Source of the DNA: Nonlabens sp.
GTDB taxonomy: Bacteria > Bacteroidota > Bacteroidia > Flavobacteriales > Flavobacteriaceae
Direction of reading: 5' to 3'
DNA length: 64,000 nucleotides
NCBI RefSeq assembly: GCF_018401815.1
Contig: NZ_JAGYKG010000004.1
Coordinates: 124,001-188,000 of the forward strand
The notes under the pieces were generated by a model, which had not been told where the DNA came from, ran no database searches, and saw only the letters and a program-made list of their open reading frames with translations. The translations under genes were made by a program, and so were the position numbers. Of this stretch, positions 39,901 through 49,102 are shown in pieces. The stretch's first letter is position 1. Each line of letters opens with the position of its first letter.

Positions 39901-41177
39901 TTGAACTCAAGGTCATTGATGTTTTGCCAGATTTTAAATTGTTGGAAAAGCGGTGAAGATTTAGGAATTACTCGATGACCTACGGTCCTTTTTCTAGTTT
40001 TTTCTTTAATCTGATCATAATATTCCTGTTCCCAACTCTCAAATATACAATGGCTTAACAGTCCTTTTTGTGATTTAAGGGGTCTTTGATAAAAGATAAC
40101 GACATCCCTGATTTCTGACTTTAATTCTTCAGAAAGCTGTTGGTAAAACGCAGCTTGAGTATTCCAAATGAGCTCAAATTCGTCAAGGTAATCTTGTCTA
40201 TAAAAGACTTGGTTTTTAAGTGGAGTATGAGGATCTTTTTTGATTTGATCAAACATGTATTCGCCTACAGTAATTTTATCAGTATACAAGATTTTGCTAC
40301 GATCACTAATTTTACCTAGATAGCCGCTTGTGCCGTTAATATCATTGTTAATTTCCTGTAGCGCAATGGCAAGTTGTTCTAGATCCAGCTGTTCCTTAAG
40401 CCCATCTTTTCTAAATTGGTACTTTAGTAAACGCTGTTCGTCTTTAGAACCTTTCAAGTATTTACCTTCTATTCCAAAAGGTTTGGAACAAATAGTCCAT
40501 GTCTGACCTTTATTTTTATCTTGTAGTTCTAGGAAAAGGTCTTCAGTAAGTAACTCAGGGTAATACAGTTTTTGATTTTTCCAAATCGCTGTAAACTCAC
40601 TTTTTAAATCTGAAGGATAAAAATCAGGAATATGTTTTTTCTTATTTTTTAATAAACTAAAAGTGTATTCACCTGGCGTAAGTTCATCTTCATATAATAT
40701 TTTTGCTACCGCCATTCCATCTACCGCAACACCATCACTTTCCTCTTTTGTTTTTCGGCTACTTTTATAGCCACGTTTTTTATTGATGGCAAGAAGCACT
40801 TTTGAGAGATCTTCTAAGGCTATTTTTTCTCTAGCTGCTTTAGCTCTTAAAAACAAGGTTTGATGAGTTGTATTCTTGCCTATTTCAGTCAAGGCAGTGT
40901 CATTCTTTATAAAACTATGATCTTTTAATATTCCTATTAAATTATCTCTGCGTAGCTGAAAGCGATCTAGATTTCTTCGAGCTCCTCTTTTCAAGGTTCT
41001 ATCAGCATTAGTTGAAATAGGTTTTCCTCCTTCAAAGTTGATTTTTTCATCTACCGACAGAGGATTGACTCTTACGCCAAGCTTAATAATTTTTGAGTTT
41101 TCTCTATTTTCAGCTTCTTCAATCAATGCCCATCCTATACTCGTTGTGCCTAAATCCAGTCCTAATATTTTTTTCAT
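36984..41177 (-). CDS. cas9: type II-C CRISPR RNA-guided endonuclease Cas9 (1397 aa)
   Basis: RuvC-I KKILGLDLGTTSIGWALIEE, Arg-rich bridge helix KRGARRNLDRFQLRRDNLIGIL, RuvC-II IRIELARELKKS, HNH DIEHIIPKALVYDDSFSNKTLAYREVNLKKANRTAMDF, RuvC-III DHRHHAMDALAVA; no csn2 or cas4 nearby. Confidence 0.98.
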   Translation of the reverse strand: MKKILGLDLGTTSIGWALIEEAENRENSKIIKLGVRVNPLSVDEKINFEGGKPISTNADRTLKRGARRNLDRFQLRRDNLIGILKDHSFIKNDTALTEIGKNTTHQTLFLRAKAAREKIALEDLSKVLLAINKKRGYKSSRKTKEESDGVAVDGMAVAKILYEDELTPGEYTFSLLKNKKKHIPDFYPSDLKSEFTAIWKNQKLYYPELLTEDLFLELQDKNKGQTWTICSKPFGIEGKYLKGSKDEQRLLKYQFRKDGLKEQLDLEQLAIALQEINNDINGTSGYLGKISDRSKILYTDKITVGEYMFDQIKKDPHTPLKNQVFYRQDYLDEFELIWNTQAAFYQQLSEELKSEIRDVVIFYQRPLKSQKGLLSHCIFESWEQEYYDQIKEKTRKRTVGHRVIPKSSPLFQQFKIWQNINDLEFKYIGKNIDELKKEDLIIDKKLVTLKIDQEDRELLFNEANSKANSKGKISTTEVLKLLGLSSKDWKCNFEEGINANTTNQKLLDVYQTIATREGYGHDWSKKTSREIWEELQVVFNDIGIDNAILGFDPLIEGNEYSSQKNLELWHLLYSAGDGGKVQEDDRLIYGNQDVALRKKLHLKYGFKPEYAKMLSNISFPNDYGSLSSRAIRKIMPHLMEGHDYYEACDLAGYNHSSSLNKEENDNRILADKLELISKNSLRNPVVEKILNQVVNLVNQVIDTYGKPDEIRIELARELKKSTEERKRMTQYINTATKLNQDIAKTIQKDFGFTPTKNDVVKYKLWEELSSRGYKSLFSDTYISKEDLFSKKIDIEHIIPKALVYDDSFSNKTLAYREVNLKKANRTAMDFISQDKSKDIEVYKERVEALYNKGKGAITKAKRDKLLKAAGDINEGFIERDLRNSQYIAKKSRTLLEKVCKTVTPTTGMITDKLREEWGIINVLKELNLDKYRALGLVEMEQRKHGKEVEKIQDWTKRNDHRHHAMDALAVAFTTVSHIQYINNLNARKNKLHEKHKLILGIENKITKLVVNKNGKNKRIYIKPFPNFRSQAKTNLEEILISFKAKNKVVTKNINKTKKEGGYNRKISLTPRGQLHKETIYGKSLTPEVKTTKLNKKFAFAKAEQIIDQKQKILVLEYLKKYKDNPEIAFDGKTFNEDPLLWHNKPLTDVLCYKEIYTIRKDVAPDLKIDKVVDNGTKEILRKRLKEYGDNAKEAFSNLEKNPIWQNEERGIAIKKVTITGVTNAEPLHTAKDHLGNDLIGENSIKIPADYVSLGNNHHVAIYKDRKDKLQEKVVSLYEAVIRSNQGLPIIDKTYQQEEGLEFLFTMKQNEMFVFPSEEFDPKEIDLMDDKNRKLISANLFRVQKMGSKDYWFRHHYETEVTNNIDFAYKRIQTANHLSDIKKVRLNHIGKIVHIGEY
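37872..37887. repeat. degenerate dispersed palindrome CGCTTTAGCGAAAGCA (in cas9)
   Basis: Two mismatches to consensus. Confidence 0.7.
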
Positions 41178-41278
41178 AGTTCATTTTAATAAGAAGCATT
41201 AAATGTACTAACAATAAAAAGAGAACTCTTACGGTTTCCCTTTATATTCTTTAATAAAATTATTCTTACCTTTACAAT

Positions 41279-41356
41279 CTGAAAGCAATTCACAATAAGG
41301 ATTATTCCGTTGTGAAAACATTTAAAGCGGTGCACCCATGGTGCATCGTTTTTTTT
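41279..41356 (+). ncRNA. tracrRNA (divergent from cas9)
   Basis: Anti-repeat CTGAAAGCAATTCACAA is the perfect reverse complement of repeat bases TTGTGAATTGCTTTCAG; then ATAAGGATTATTCCGTTGTGAAAAC, terminator hairpin CGGTGCAC-CCATG-GTGCATCG and T8. Confidence 0.9.
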
Positions 41357-41504
41357 GTTGATAGTTTTGATCATGCTGGCCCTACTAATTAATGTGGACC
41401 AACAAAAAGTTGTGAACAAAATAGGTCTTTTTTAATAAATCATGAATTTGAATCAAGGCAAAACAGTTGTGCAACATGAATAAAAGGAGACCCTAGACTT
41501 AACG

Positions 41505-41805
41505 GACTTTTTAACCGCTAAAGCTCTATATACTACAACCTACATAAGAGCGCGCCCGTTCTGGTCGCAAGGCATATCATTTTTCAAATTTTGGCTGCTC
41601 GTCGTATGGGTGTTGAAGTAATTTATAAACACCTTGGTCAGCCTTATCTCTAACAGCTGTGAGATTGTAGGTTCTCAAGACGTATTTTGTAGTCTTGCTC
41701 CTTTTTTCTATTCTCGCTTTCGCGAAAGCGGAGTCGTCATCATCAGTTTGCTGCACATCAAACACCAGTCGCTCTAAATAAACTTTTAACCATTGCAGCC
41801 AAGTA
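41505..41805 (-). pseudogene. decayed fragment of the selO 3' end
   Basis: ORF VFDVQQTDDDDSAFAKARIEKRSKTTKYVLRTYNLTAVRDKADQGVYKLLQHPYDEQPKFEK aligns to the C-terminus of full SelO (EFDLKQTDHDDFAFAKARIEKMNKTNPKYVLRNYISQLVIDAADQGDDELLGEVYEMLQHPYDEQPEFEK). Confidence 0.9.
41715..41730. repeat. dispersed palindrome (in selO fragment)
   Basis: Exact. Confidence 0.95.
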
Positions 41806-42456
41806 CTAATTGAGCCTTAAAAAGTAAATAGGAAAACCAAGAGTTTCTTCTTTTTTAATAAGCCTAAACCCAAATTTCTGATACATTTGAGCATTGTTTA
41901 TGGATGCCGCATCTATGATGACGGGTAGCGTGTTGTTCTTATATTTATTTCTGAGTTTTATCATTAAACGGACAGCAGTCCCCTTACCGTCAGATTCCCT
42001 TTTAACCCCAAGTATAACCGGTCTTATATGTTCTTCTTTAGGATAGTTTTTATGTGCTATGTGCTGCCTTTTTATCACACCAAAAATACGTTCTATACCT
42101 ATACATGTAAAGGCCATTTTAAGGTCTAGAATGATGGTTCTAAAAGTGATTTTTTCTAGGTGAGGGAATTTCAATAAGATACATGCTTGGTCATTATCTG
42201 ATATATAAACTTCTCCAAAAAGTAAGGCTCTTTCAAATAAGTACTCCATTAGCACCTGCATGCGCTCTGTTCTTTTTCGATCTTGTTTTACCACAAGATT
42301 TATAGAGTTTTCTCCTTTCAATGGTAAAAAGGCAGAAACCAGTATTTCAGATACGAGCTTCTTGTCTAGATAAGTTGCTTTTCTCAAATTTACAGTATTA
42401 TTTGGTTGGGGTAGGTAAGGTAAATGGACATCGTTTTTGGTTAGTGAATACCTCAA
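41806..42456 (-). CDS. GNAT-like N-acetyltransferase
   Basis: LGVKRESDGKGTAVRLMIKLRNKY (acetyl-CoA loop-like) and ...NNAQMYQKFGFRLIKKEETLGFPIYFLRL C-terminal pattern. Confidence 0.7.
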   Translation of the reverse strand: MRYSLTKNDVHLPYLPQPNNTVNLRKATYLDKKLVSEILVSAFLPLKGENSINLVVKQDRKRTERMQVLMEYLFERALLFGEVYISDNDQACILLKFPHLEKITFRTIILDLKMAFTCIGIERIFGVIKRQHIAHKNYPKEEHIRPVILGVKRESDGKGTAVRLMIKLRNKYKNNTLPVIIDAASINNAQMYQKFGFRLIKKEETLGFPIYFLRLN

Positions 42457-42625
42457 ATATAATATTTATCTGATAGACAATAGACAGACTAAAACTTGTT
42501 AACGCTCCAACTCTCTAATGACCAGCCCATAGATAAGGTGTATGGTTCTTGTGACTTAAAAAAAGATTGTGTTCGTGATATATTGGGCAACATCTATAAT
42601 GGGAGCATCGAGACTTGTGTACCTT

Positions 42626-44215
42626 TTAACTACTACAACTCAACATACTACAACCTACTTTAGATCGCGCCCATTCTGGTCGTAAAGCATACCATTTTTC
42701 AAATTCGGGCTGCTCGTCATAAGGGTGTTGTAGCATTTCATATACCTCTCCAAGTAATTCATCATCACCTTGGTCAGCCGCATCGATAACCAGCTGTGAG
42801 ATGTAGTTTCTCAAAACGTATTTAGGATTGGTTTTGTTCATTTTTTCTATTCTCGCTTTCGCGAAAGCGAAGTCGTCATGATCAGTTTGTTTTAAATCAA
42901 ATTCTAGCCTTGAAATATAGCTTTCTAACCATTCTAACCAAGTATTTTTATGCTTTTCGTTTAGAGCAGTATTGGTGTAAAATGACGCTGAAATGATTTT
43001 AAAAGCGTCTTTTACGGCTGTTGTTGCATCAATTTTACTCAATTCCCTATAAAAAATAGTCATGTCAGTCTCGTGAAGGTGCAGGTTTTCTTCTAGTTTT
43101 TGTATCAAATCACGGTCGTCTTTATGAGTGTAATAGATACCGATCTTATTCATCATGGTATCTAAATACTGTACTTGATAAGCGGTTGTATAACTATCTA
43201 GAATTCTTTGAAGAGCCGGCGCATCTTCTATCAATGGAAAAAGGGCATTGGCCAGTTGAAGTAAATTCCATAGCCCAATTTCAGGTTGTGCACCATAGCG
43301 GTACCTTTTATGTTGTCCATCGGTGGTATTAGGAGTCCAGCCGTGGTCGTAAGGCTCTAACCACCCATAAGGTCCATAATCTATAGTCAGTCCTAGAATG
43401 GACATGTTATCGGTATTCATCACTCCATGTACAAAGCCTACTCGCTGCCAATGCATGATCATTGCTAAGGTGCGATCTGTTACTTCTTGAAAGAATTGTA
43501 TATAAGCTGCGGCACCACTGGTTTTGATGTCTGTAAAAAAGCTGGCAATGGTATAATCGGCAAGTTGTTTGAGAAGTTCGTTATCGCCTTGAGCGGCAGC
43601 CAACTCAAAATTACCAAATCGTATAAAGCTAGGGGCTACCCGACAGACGATAGCTCCTTTTTCAAAAGCGGGATGGCCTTCGTACATGATATCTCGCAAT
43701 ACTTCTTCGCCACTTAATGCCAGGGATAGGGATCGAGTGGTAGGAATGCCTAAATGATGCATGGCTTCACTGCACAAATGTTCTCTGATACTGGATCGCA
43801 AGACCGCTAGGCCATCACCACGGCGCGAATAGGGCGTTGGACCAGCGCCTTTTAATTGAAAAGCCCAGCGGTTGCCATCTTGCAAGGTCTCAAACAAATT
43901 GATCGCGCGGCCATCGCCTAACTGTCCAGCCCAATTGCCAAATTGATGTCCGGCATAAGCCATTGCATAAGATTCTGTGTTTGGGTACAGGTGCTGGCCC
44001 GTAAAGAGTAGTAAAAACTCATCGGACTCTATCTCTTCTTTGGTAAAACCTAGTTCTTTTGCGAGCTTGGAAACATGTATCAAACTACTCTTAGGGAATT
44101 TTAGTGGTAGCGCTGTTGAAAACGCTACATGTGCTACCTGTCGGGTGTAATTTTCCGTTATGGGATCTTTAGGTAAGGAATTGGTAAAGCTATTATCAAT
44201 CTGTAGGTTGCGCAT
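42626..44215 (-). CDS. selO: SelO family protein adenylyltransferase (YdiU/UPF0061)
   Basis: MAYAGHQFGNWAGQLGDGRAINLFE, KGAGPTPYSRRGDGLAVLRSSIREHLCSEAMHHLGIPTTRSL, GVMNTDNMSILGLTIDYGPYGWLE; start set at MRNLQ (44215) rather than the upstream ORF extension. Confidence 0.95.
   Translation of the reverse strand: MRNLQIDNSFTNSLPKDPITENYTRQVAHVAFSTALPLKFPKSSLIHVSKLAKELGFTKEEIESDEFLLLFTGQHLYPNTESYAMAYAGHQFGNWAGQLGDGRAINLFETLQDGNRWAFQLKGAGPTPYSRRGDGLAVLRSSIREHLCSEAMHHLGIPTTRSLSLALSGEEVLRDIMYEGHPAFEKGAIVCRVAPSFIRFGNFELAAAQGDNELLKQLADYTIASFFTDIKTSGAAAYIQFFQEVTDRTLAMIMHWQRVGFVHGVMNTDNMSILGLTIDYGPYGWLEPYDHGWTPNTTDGQHKRYRYGAQPEIGLWNLLQLANALFPLIEDAPALQRILDSYTTAYQVQYLDTMMNKIGIYYTHKDDRDLIQKLEENLHLHETDMTIFYRELSKIDATTAVKDAFKIISASFYTNTALNEKHKNTWLEWLESYISRLEFDLKQTDHDDFAFAKARIEKMNKTNPKYVLRNYISQLVIDAADQGDDELLGEVYEMLQHPYDEQPEFEKWYALRPEWARSKVGCSMLSCSS
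42854..42869. repeat. dispersed palindrome (in selO)
   Basis: Exact. Confidence 0.95.
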
Positions 44216-44219
44216 GTTG

Positions 44220-44251
44220 CAAAGGTAGGGAATGATAGGGAGTCTTAACAA
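44220..44251 (-). promoter_or_regulatory. putative Bacteroidota promoter of selO
   Basis: Minus strand ...TTG...(about 21 nt)...TACCTTTG; the -7 box ends 4 nt before the ATG of MRNLQ. Confidence 0.5.
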
Positions 44252-44349
44252 TTTTAGGGAGCGAGGGGAACGTTTATCAAGACCCACTTTCTTTTACGAT
44301 TAAATAGCTGTCTTAAAAACAGATCAGTTGCTTTATTTTCTTTTTTCGA

Positions 44350-44514
44350 TCAGGAATTTTCTTTTTTGGCGGCTTCTTGTGCAGCCTTAGTAATCGCTTT
44401 TAGACGCTCGGTACGCAGTTCTTTTTTGGTACGTTTTTTGTTTTTAATGCGCTCGATAAGCTCGGTATGCTTATTCTTGTTTCTGAGATTTTTTTCTTTC
44501 CCTTGCTTGGCCAT
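44350..44514 (-). CDS. small highly basic hypothetical protein
   Basis: MAKQGKEKNLRNKNKHTELIERIKNKKRTKKELRTERLKAITKAAQEAAKKENS. Confidence 0.55.
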   Translation of the reverse strand: MAKQGKEKNLRNKNKHTELIERIKNKKRTKKELRTERLKAITKAAQEAAKKENS

Positions 44515-44568
44515 AATCATTAGATAAAGCACAAATATAAAGTATATCCACTTCAACGTGGTAGGTCT

Positions 44569-44576
44569 TACCTTTG
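44569..44576 (+). promoter_or_regulatory. putative -7 promoter box
   Basis: TACCTTTG 19 nt upstream of the ATG at 44595; the ORF-track TTG start at 44574 lies inside this box. Confidence 0.45.
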
Positions 44577-44594
44577 TATAAAAATGAGAGGTAC

Positions 44595-44954
44595 ATGACT
44601 GTAGAGGAATTGGTTGGGGATTACCTCATCAATGGGTACAATCAAGACGCTGTAAAGAGCAGTTACAAAGGGAAACTTAGTTTGTCATTAGTTGCTACTA
44701 AAAGGATTGACGCCGTATGGAATAACAGTGGCCATCAGGTTCAAATGGGTGCTGGATTTTTTAGGGATCAAATTTTGGTTATTAATTTTACTTATTTAGG
44801 GGAGCAAAATCAGTATATTAAAGGTGTGGTGGCTTACCAATGTTTTTCTAAAAATGTGCTTGACGGATTTTGGTCGGAAAAGCATGGAGATCCCTTGTTT
44901 TTAGTAGCAGAGCAGGCTTTTAAGTTAACTGAAAACAATCTTTTATTAGATTAA
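44595..44954 (+). CDS. hypothetical protein
   Basis: ORF MTVEELVGDYLINGYNQDAVKSSYKGKLSLSL, codon usage consistent, preceded by a TAnnTTTG box. Confidence 0.6.
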   Translation: MTVEELVGDYLINGYNQDAVKSSYKGKLSLSLVATKRIDAVWNNSGHQVQMGAGFFRDQILVINFTYLGEQNQYIKGVVAYQCFSKNVLDGFWSEKHGDPLFLVAEQAFKLTENNLLLD

Positions 44955-44977
44955 AAAGGCATAAATCACTCACTTTT

Positions 44978-45370
44978 ATGAAATGTCCCTGCGATCCTTC
45001 CCGTCTTTATGAAAACTGTTGTAAAAAAGTACATCAACATATCTTTCTAGCAACCACTGCAGAGCAACTCATGCGTTCTAGATACAGTGCTTTTGTACTA
45101 GGTAATATCGCGTTTTTAAAAGAGAGCTGTCATAGTTCTATAAGACCTAAAAATAAAGAGGCTCAGCAAATAGAAAATTGGACCAACTCTGTGAACTGGA
45201 TCAAACTTGTAGTACTTCATAGCATGGAAGGTTTAAATAAAGATAGCACTGGTGCGGTAGCGTTTAAAGCCTTTTACATAGAAAATAACAACGTAGAGAT
45301 GATTTATGAAAATTCTCGATTTTGCAAAGAAAATGGGCACTGGGTTTATAGAGGTATTCAGGGGGAATAA
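44978..45370 (+). CDS. YchJ family protein (SEC-C metal-binding motif)
   Basis: CPCDPSRLYENCCKK...AEQLMRSRYSAFVLGNIAFL. Confidence 0.88.
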   Translation: MKCPCDPSRLYENCCKKVHQHIFLATTAEQLMRSRYSAFVLGNIAFLKESCHSSIRPKNKEAQQIENWTNSVNWIKLVVLHSMEGLNKDSTGAVAFKAFYIENNNVEMIYENSRFCKENGHWVYRGIQGE

Positions 45371-45492
45371 AATGGGGTTCAACTCTTATAAATTCAATAG
45401 GGTCATCTTGAAAAATGGGGATTGATTAATTGATTTTCGTCATAGTTTCCCTCATTCATTTCTGTTAATTTTAATTCTTTAAATAAATCAGG

Positions 45493-46344
45493 ATGGATAA
45501 CATTTTACTACTTACTGACTTAAGCGTTAAATCTGAAAACGCACATGATTATGCTTTAAAACTTTTTAAAGGTAAAAAATGTAATTTTCACTTATTAAGT
45601 GTTCAAAAATTCTGGGACTACACGATGGATGACCTTATGGTAGCTAACCCTAAAGACGCTATTAGTTCGGCATTGTTAAGAGATCATCAAGACAGTCTTA
45701 AAGAGATCAAAGAACAGCTTATCAAGCAAACAGCAAAAGAAGATTTTACTTTTTATACTATAGTGGATTATGATGTTTTTACTAAAGCTATCAATGACGC
45801 AGTTATTTCCTATAATATTGATTTAATAGTTTGTGGCACCGATGGCAAGAGCGATATCATTGAATCCATATTTAGTTCGCATACCTTGCGTATTATACGT
45901 AAAACGGAGTGTCCATTGCTAGCGATTCCAGACGGTTTTAATTTTGTATACCCGAGTAACATAGAATATTTATTGGATTATGATGATTCCTTTGATGAAT
46001 GTGGAAAGGAACCTTTTGCTCAACTGGTTAAAAAGTATCCATCCACCATATACGTTATGCGTCTTAATTATGGCTTTGTCATTGACTCTATAGATTATAA
46101 GAAGGAACAAGAGGATATTATAAAATACTTTCATGGTACCCCAGTAATTTATGAAACTCATATAGACGAGGAGCCTATTGCTGTAATTGAAGAGTCTATA
46201 CAGCGGCTAGGTATTCAAATGCAAGTTTTATCGGCTCATAAAGAATCTTTTATCGATCGCATATTCTCTAATTCACATCTATCAAAAATTGTAAACATGG
46301 CACGGGTTCCTATTTTAATTTTAAGAACCTGTGAACCACAATAA
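45493..46344 (+). CDS. universal stress protein family
   Basis: MDNILLLTDLSVKSENAHDYALKLF, tandem Usp-like architecture, CGTDGKSDIIESIFSSHTLRIIRKTECPLLAIP. Confidence 0.8.
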   Translation: MDNILLLTDLSVKSENAHDYALKLFKGKKCNFHLLSVQKFWDYTMDDLMVANPKDAISSALLRDHQDSLKEIKEQLIKQTAKEDFTFYTIVDYDVFTKAINDAVISYNIDLIVCGTDGKSDIIESIFSSHTLRIIRKTECPLLAIPDGFNFVYPSNIEYLLDYDDSFDECGKEPFAQLVKKYPSTIYVMRLNYGFVIDSIDYKKEQEDIIKYFHGTPVIYETHIDEEPIAVIEESIQRLGIQMQVLSAHKESFIDRIFSNSHLSKIVNMARVPILILRTCEPQ

Positions 46345-46568
46345 AAGTACTGCGTACCGTGAAGATCCTCGCTCGCTCTTTTGTAGGGACTAAAAACTAC
46401 TTAGTGGAATTGGTTGTAACTTCTTATTTCTTGCTGCAAGCATGCGAGAGCTGTGTATGCTTTTTTAAAAGTGATCTTCATAATGACAAATCGCTTCAAG
46501 GAACCTTTTACTGATTTATATCATTTTCTTTAGGGGAGGCCTGTTTTAAATTTGAAGAGATACAAAAA

Positions 46569-47351
46569 ATGGCCTCATCGATAAACATAGCTGATAAAAC
46601 GTATAACGCACTTGTTGAAATAGGTGATATGACCTTTTTTGCAAAGAGGTATTTTAAATCTGTAGGTTCCGCTCCAATTGAATGGGAAGAATTATGGAGG
46701 CAATGTTACTTAGTAGGTAATAGATCATTGCTATTAGTAGCGGTAACGGGTTTTATTCTAGGATTGGTTTTTACCCTGCAATCCAGACCTACTTTATCTG
46801 AGTTTGGTGCGGTTTCATGGATGCCCTCTATGGTGAGCATTTCAATAGTACGCGAAATAGGGCCTGTAATTACAGCATTGGTTTGTGCAGGTAAAATAAG
46901 TTCAGGAATAGGAGCAGAGATAGGTTCCATGAGAGTGACAGAGCAAATAGATGCAATGGAGGTTTCTGGTACAAATCCATTTAAATATTTAGTAATGACA
47001 CGCGTCACAGCAACAACATTGATGCTGCCGTTGCTCATTATTTTTGGTGATGCAGTAGCTTTGTTTGGTTCTGCATTAGTAGAGTATTTAAAAGGAGGAG
47101 TTTCTTTTGTGTTGTATTTTAATAAAGTCTTTGATGCCATCACATTTAATGACCTTTTGCCAGCGACGATAAAGTCTTTTTTCTTTGGCTTTGTAATTGG
47201 TTTAATAGGATGTTATAAAGGCTATTATTGTGAAAAAGGTACCGCAGGAGTGGGAAAGGCTTCTAACTCTGCTGTTGTGTATGCCTCTATGATTCTTTTT
47301 GTGGTAGACTTTATCGCGGTTTTTATTTCAGATATATTTTTTGAAATATGA
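46569..47351 (+). CDS. MlaE-family ABC transporter permease
   Basis: VREIGPVITALVCAGKISSGIGAEIGSMRVTEQIDAMEVSGTNPFKYLV. Confidence 0.93.
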   Translation: MASSINIADKTYNALVEIGDMTFFAKRYFKSVGSAPIEWEELWRQCYLVGNRSLLLVAVTGFILGLVFTLQSRPTLSEFGAVSWMPSMVSISIVREIGPVITALVCAGKISSGIGAEIGSMRVTEQIDAMEVSGTNPFKYLVMTRVTATTLMLPLLIIFGDAVALFGSALVEYLKGGVSFVLYFNKVFDAITFNDLLPATIKSFFFGFVIGLIGCYKGYYCEKGTAGVGKASNSAVVYASMILFVVDFIAVFISDIFFEI

Positions 47352-48100
47352 CAGAAAGTAATACACATAGGGAGGTGATTTTGGAAATAAGTAACCTGCA
47401 AAAATCATTTGGATCCAATAAAGTATTGGATAATTTTAACCTCCGATTATTCAGAGGTGAAAACCTTGTGGTCATGGGAAAATCTGGGTCGGGGAAATCA
47501 GTTATGGTGAAGTGTCTTGTGGGCCTTATGGAACCTAATAGTGGTCGTATTACAATTAATAATAAGGACATTACCTCTTTAAATCAGGAATCTTTGGATA
47601 TTTTACGTACAGAAATAGGCTTTCTCTTTCAAGGGAGTGCTTTGTATGATTCTATGACAGTAAGAGAAAATTTAGAATTCCCGTTGCGCAAACATAAAAA
47701 ACGGTTGCAAATAAATGAAACTACAGAACATCTAGTGCAACAGGCATTAAAAAGTGTGGGACTTAGCAGTGCCTTAGATCTTATGCCTAGTGAATTATCT
47801 GGAGGAATGAAAAGAAGGGTAGCTCTTGCCCGGGCATTAATACTCAACCCTAGTATTATTATTTATGACGAGCCTACTACTGGATTGGATCCTATCACGG
47901 CAAAAGAAATAATTGCACTTATGAAAAGTATTCAAAGCAGTTATGGAACCTCTGCACTAATTATTACCCACGACGTAGATTGTGCCCGAGTGGTTGCAGA
48001 CCGGATTATTTTACTGATCAAGGGTAAAAACTATATAGAAGGAAGCTTTCAAGAACTATCGAGCAGCACCGATCTTCAAGTGCGTGCTTTTTTTAAATAA
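47348..48100 (+). CDS. MlaF-like ABC transporter ATP-binding protein
   Basis: Walker A GKSGSGKS, LSGGMKRRVALARAL, DEPTTGLDP; overlaps the permease gene by 4 nt. Confidence 0.93.
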   Translation: MTESNTHREVILEISNLQKSFGSNKVLDNFNLRLFRGENLVVMGKSGSGKSVMVKCLVGLMEPNSGRITINNKDITSLNQESLDILRTEIGFLFQGSALYDSMTVRENLEFPLRKHKKRLQINETTEHLVQQALKSVGLSSALDLMPSELSGGMKRRVALARALILNPSIIIYDEPTTGLDPITAKEIIALMKSIQSSYGTSALIITHDVDCARVVADRIILLIKGKNYIEGSFQELSSSTDLQVRAFFK

Positions 48101-48106
48101 AGTCTG

Positions 48107-49102
48107 ATGGTGAAAACAACAAAGCAAAAATGGAATTTAGGAATTTTTGTAGTTATCTCGACTACACTTTTTATTCTAGCACTCTACTTCATAGGTAAGC
48201 GGCAGCATTTATTTCAAAATAACATAATTCTTAGAGCAGAGTTCCATAATATAAATGGATTACAAGTAGGCAATAATGTGCGCTTTTCTGGTATTGACGC
48301 AGGAACAGTAAGTAAAATAACTATGACATCAGATTCTACCATACTTGTAGAAATGCGTTTAAAAAAGGAAACCATGACTTTTATTCATAAAAATGCGATT
48401 GCTGCTATTGGATCTGATGGTCTGGTAGGAAATATGATCGTCAATATTGTGCCTGAAAAAGGCAATGCTCCTCCAGTAATAACTGGTGATACCTTACAGA
48501 CCATCAATAAAATTGCAACAGACGATATGCTGTCTACTTTGAGCATGACCAATCAAAAAGCGCTGCAACTGACGGAGGATTTACTTCAAATCACCTCCCA
48601 AATATTAGAAGGAGAAGGAACACTTACCTTGCTTTTAAAGGACCCACAAACAGCAAAAGACTTACAAGAATCTGTAGCTCAAATAAAACGAAGCACTGTT
48701 CTAGCCTCAAAAAGTTTAGAGGAAATTCAAGAGTTTTCAGAATTATTAGATAACAAAGGAACTCTTGCCTACACATTGTTTTCAGACTCTTTATCTGGAA
48801 ATTCAATGCATAATGTCATTAAAAATGTGGAGGTCTCTAGCGAGCAATTGGTTGGAGTAAGCCAGCAACTTAAAAACTTTATGACTAAGGTAGAACATAG
48901 TAAAGGAACCCTTAATTATGTCATAAACGATAGCCTTCTCCCTAAAGATATCCAAGCAACGATTAGTGAAATTCATCAAAGTAGTGAACGATTAAATGAG
49001 AATTTGAAAGCTTTACAACACAATATTTTATTTAGAGGATATTTCAGAAAGTTAGAGCGAAAAGCACGAAGGAATACTAAAAATGAAGCAGCTGACCAAT
49101 AA
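48107..49102 (+). CDS. MlaD/MCE family protein
   Basis: Single N-terminal TM then AEFHNINGLQVGNNVRFSGIDAGTVSKI. Confidence 0.92.
   Translation: MVKTTKQKWNLGIFVVISTTLFILALYFIGKRQHLFQNNIILRAEFHNINGLQVGNNVRFSGIDAGTVSKITMTSDSTILVEMRLKKETMTFIHKNAIAAIGSDGLVGNMIVNIVPEKGNAPPVITGDTLQTINKIATDDMLSTLSMTNQKALQLTEDLLQITSQILEGEGTLTLLLKDPQTAKDLQESVAQIKRSTVLASKSLEEIQEFSELLDNKGTLAYTLFSDSLSGNSMHNVIKNVEVSSEQLVGVSQQLKNFMTKVEHSKGTLNYVINDSLLPKDIQATISEIHQSSERLNENLKALQHNILFRGYFRKLERKARRNTKNEAADQ

Noticed and set aside
41186-41419. 77-aa minus-strand ORF upstream of cas9
   Set aside because: Antisense to the tracrRNA and its terminator; no protein-like features.
44574-44594. TTG start of the 126-aa ORF
   Set aside because: It lies within a TACCTTTG promoter-like box; the ATG at 44595 is more plausible.
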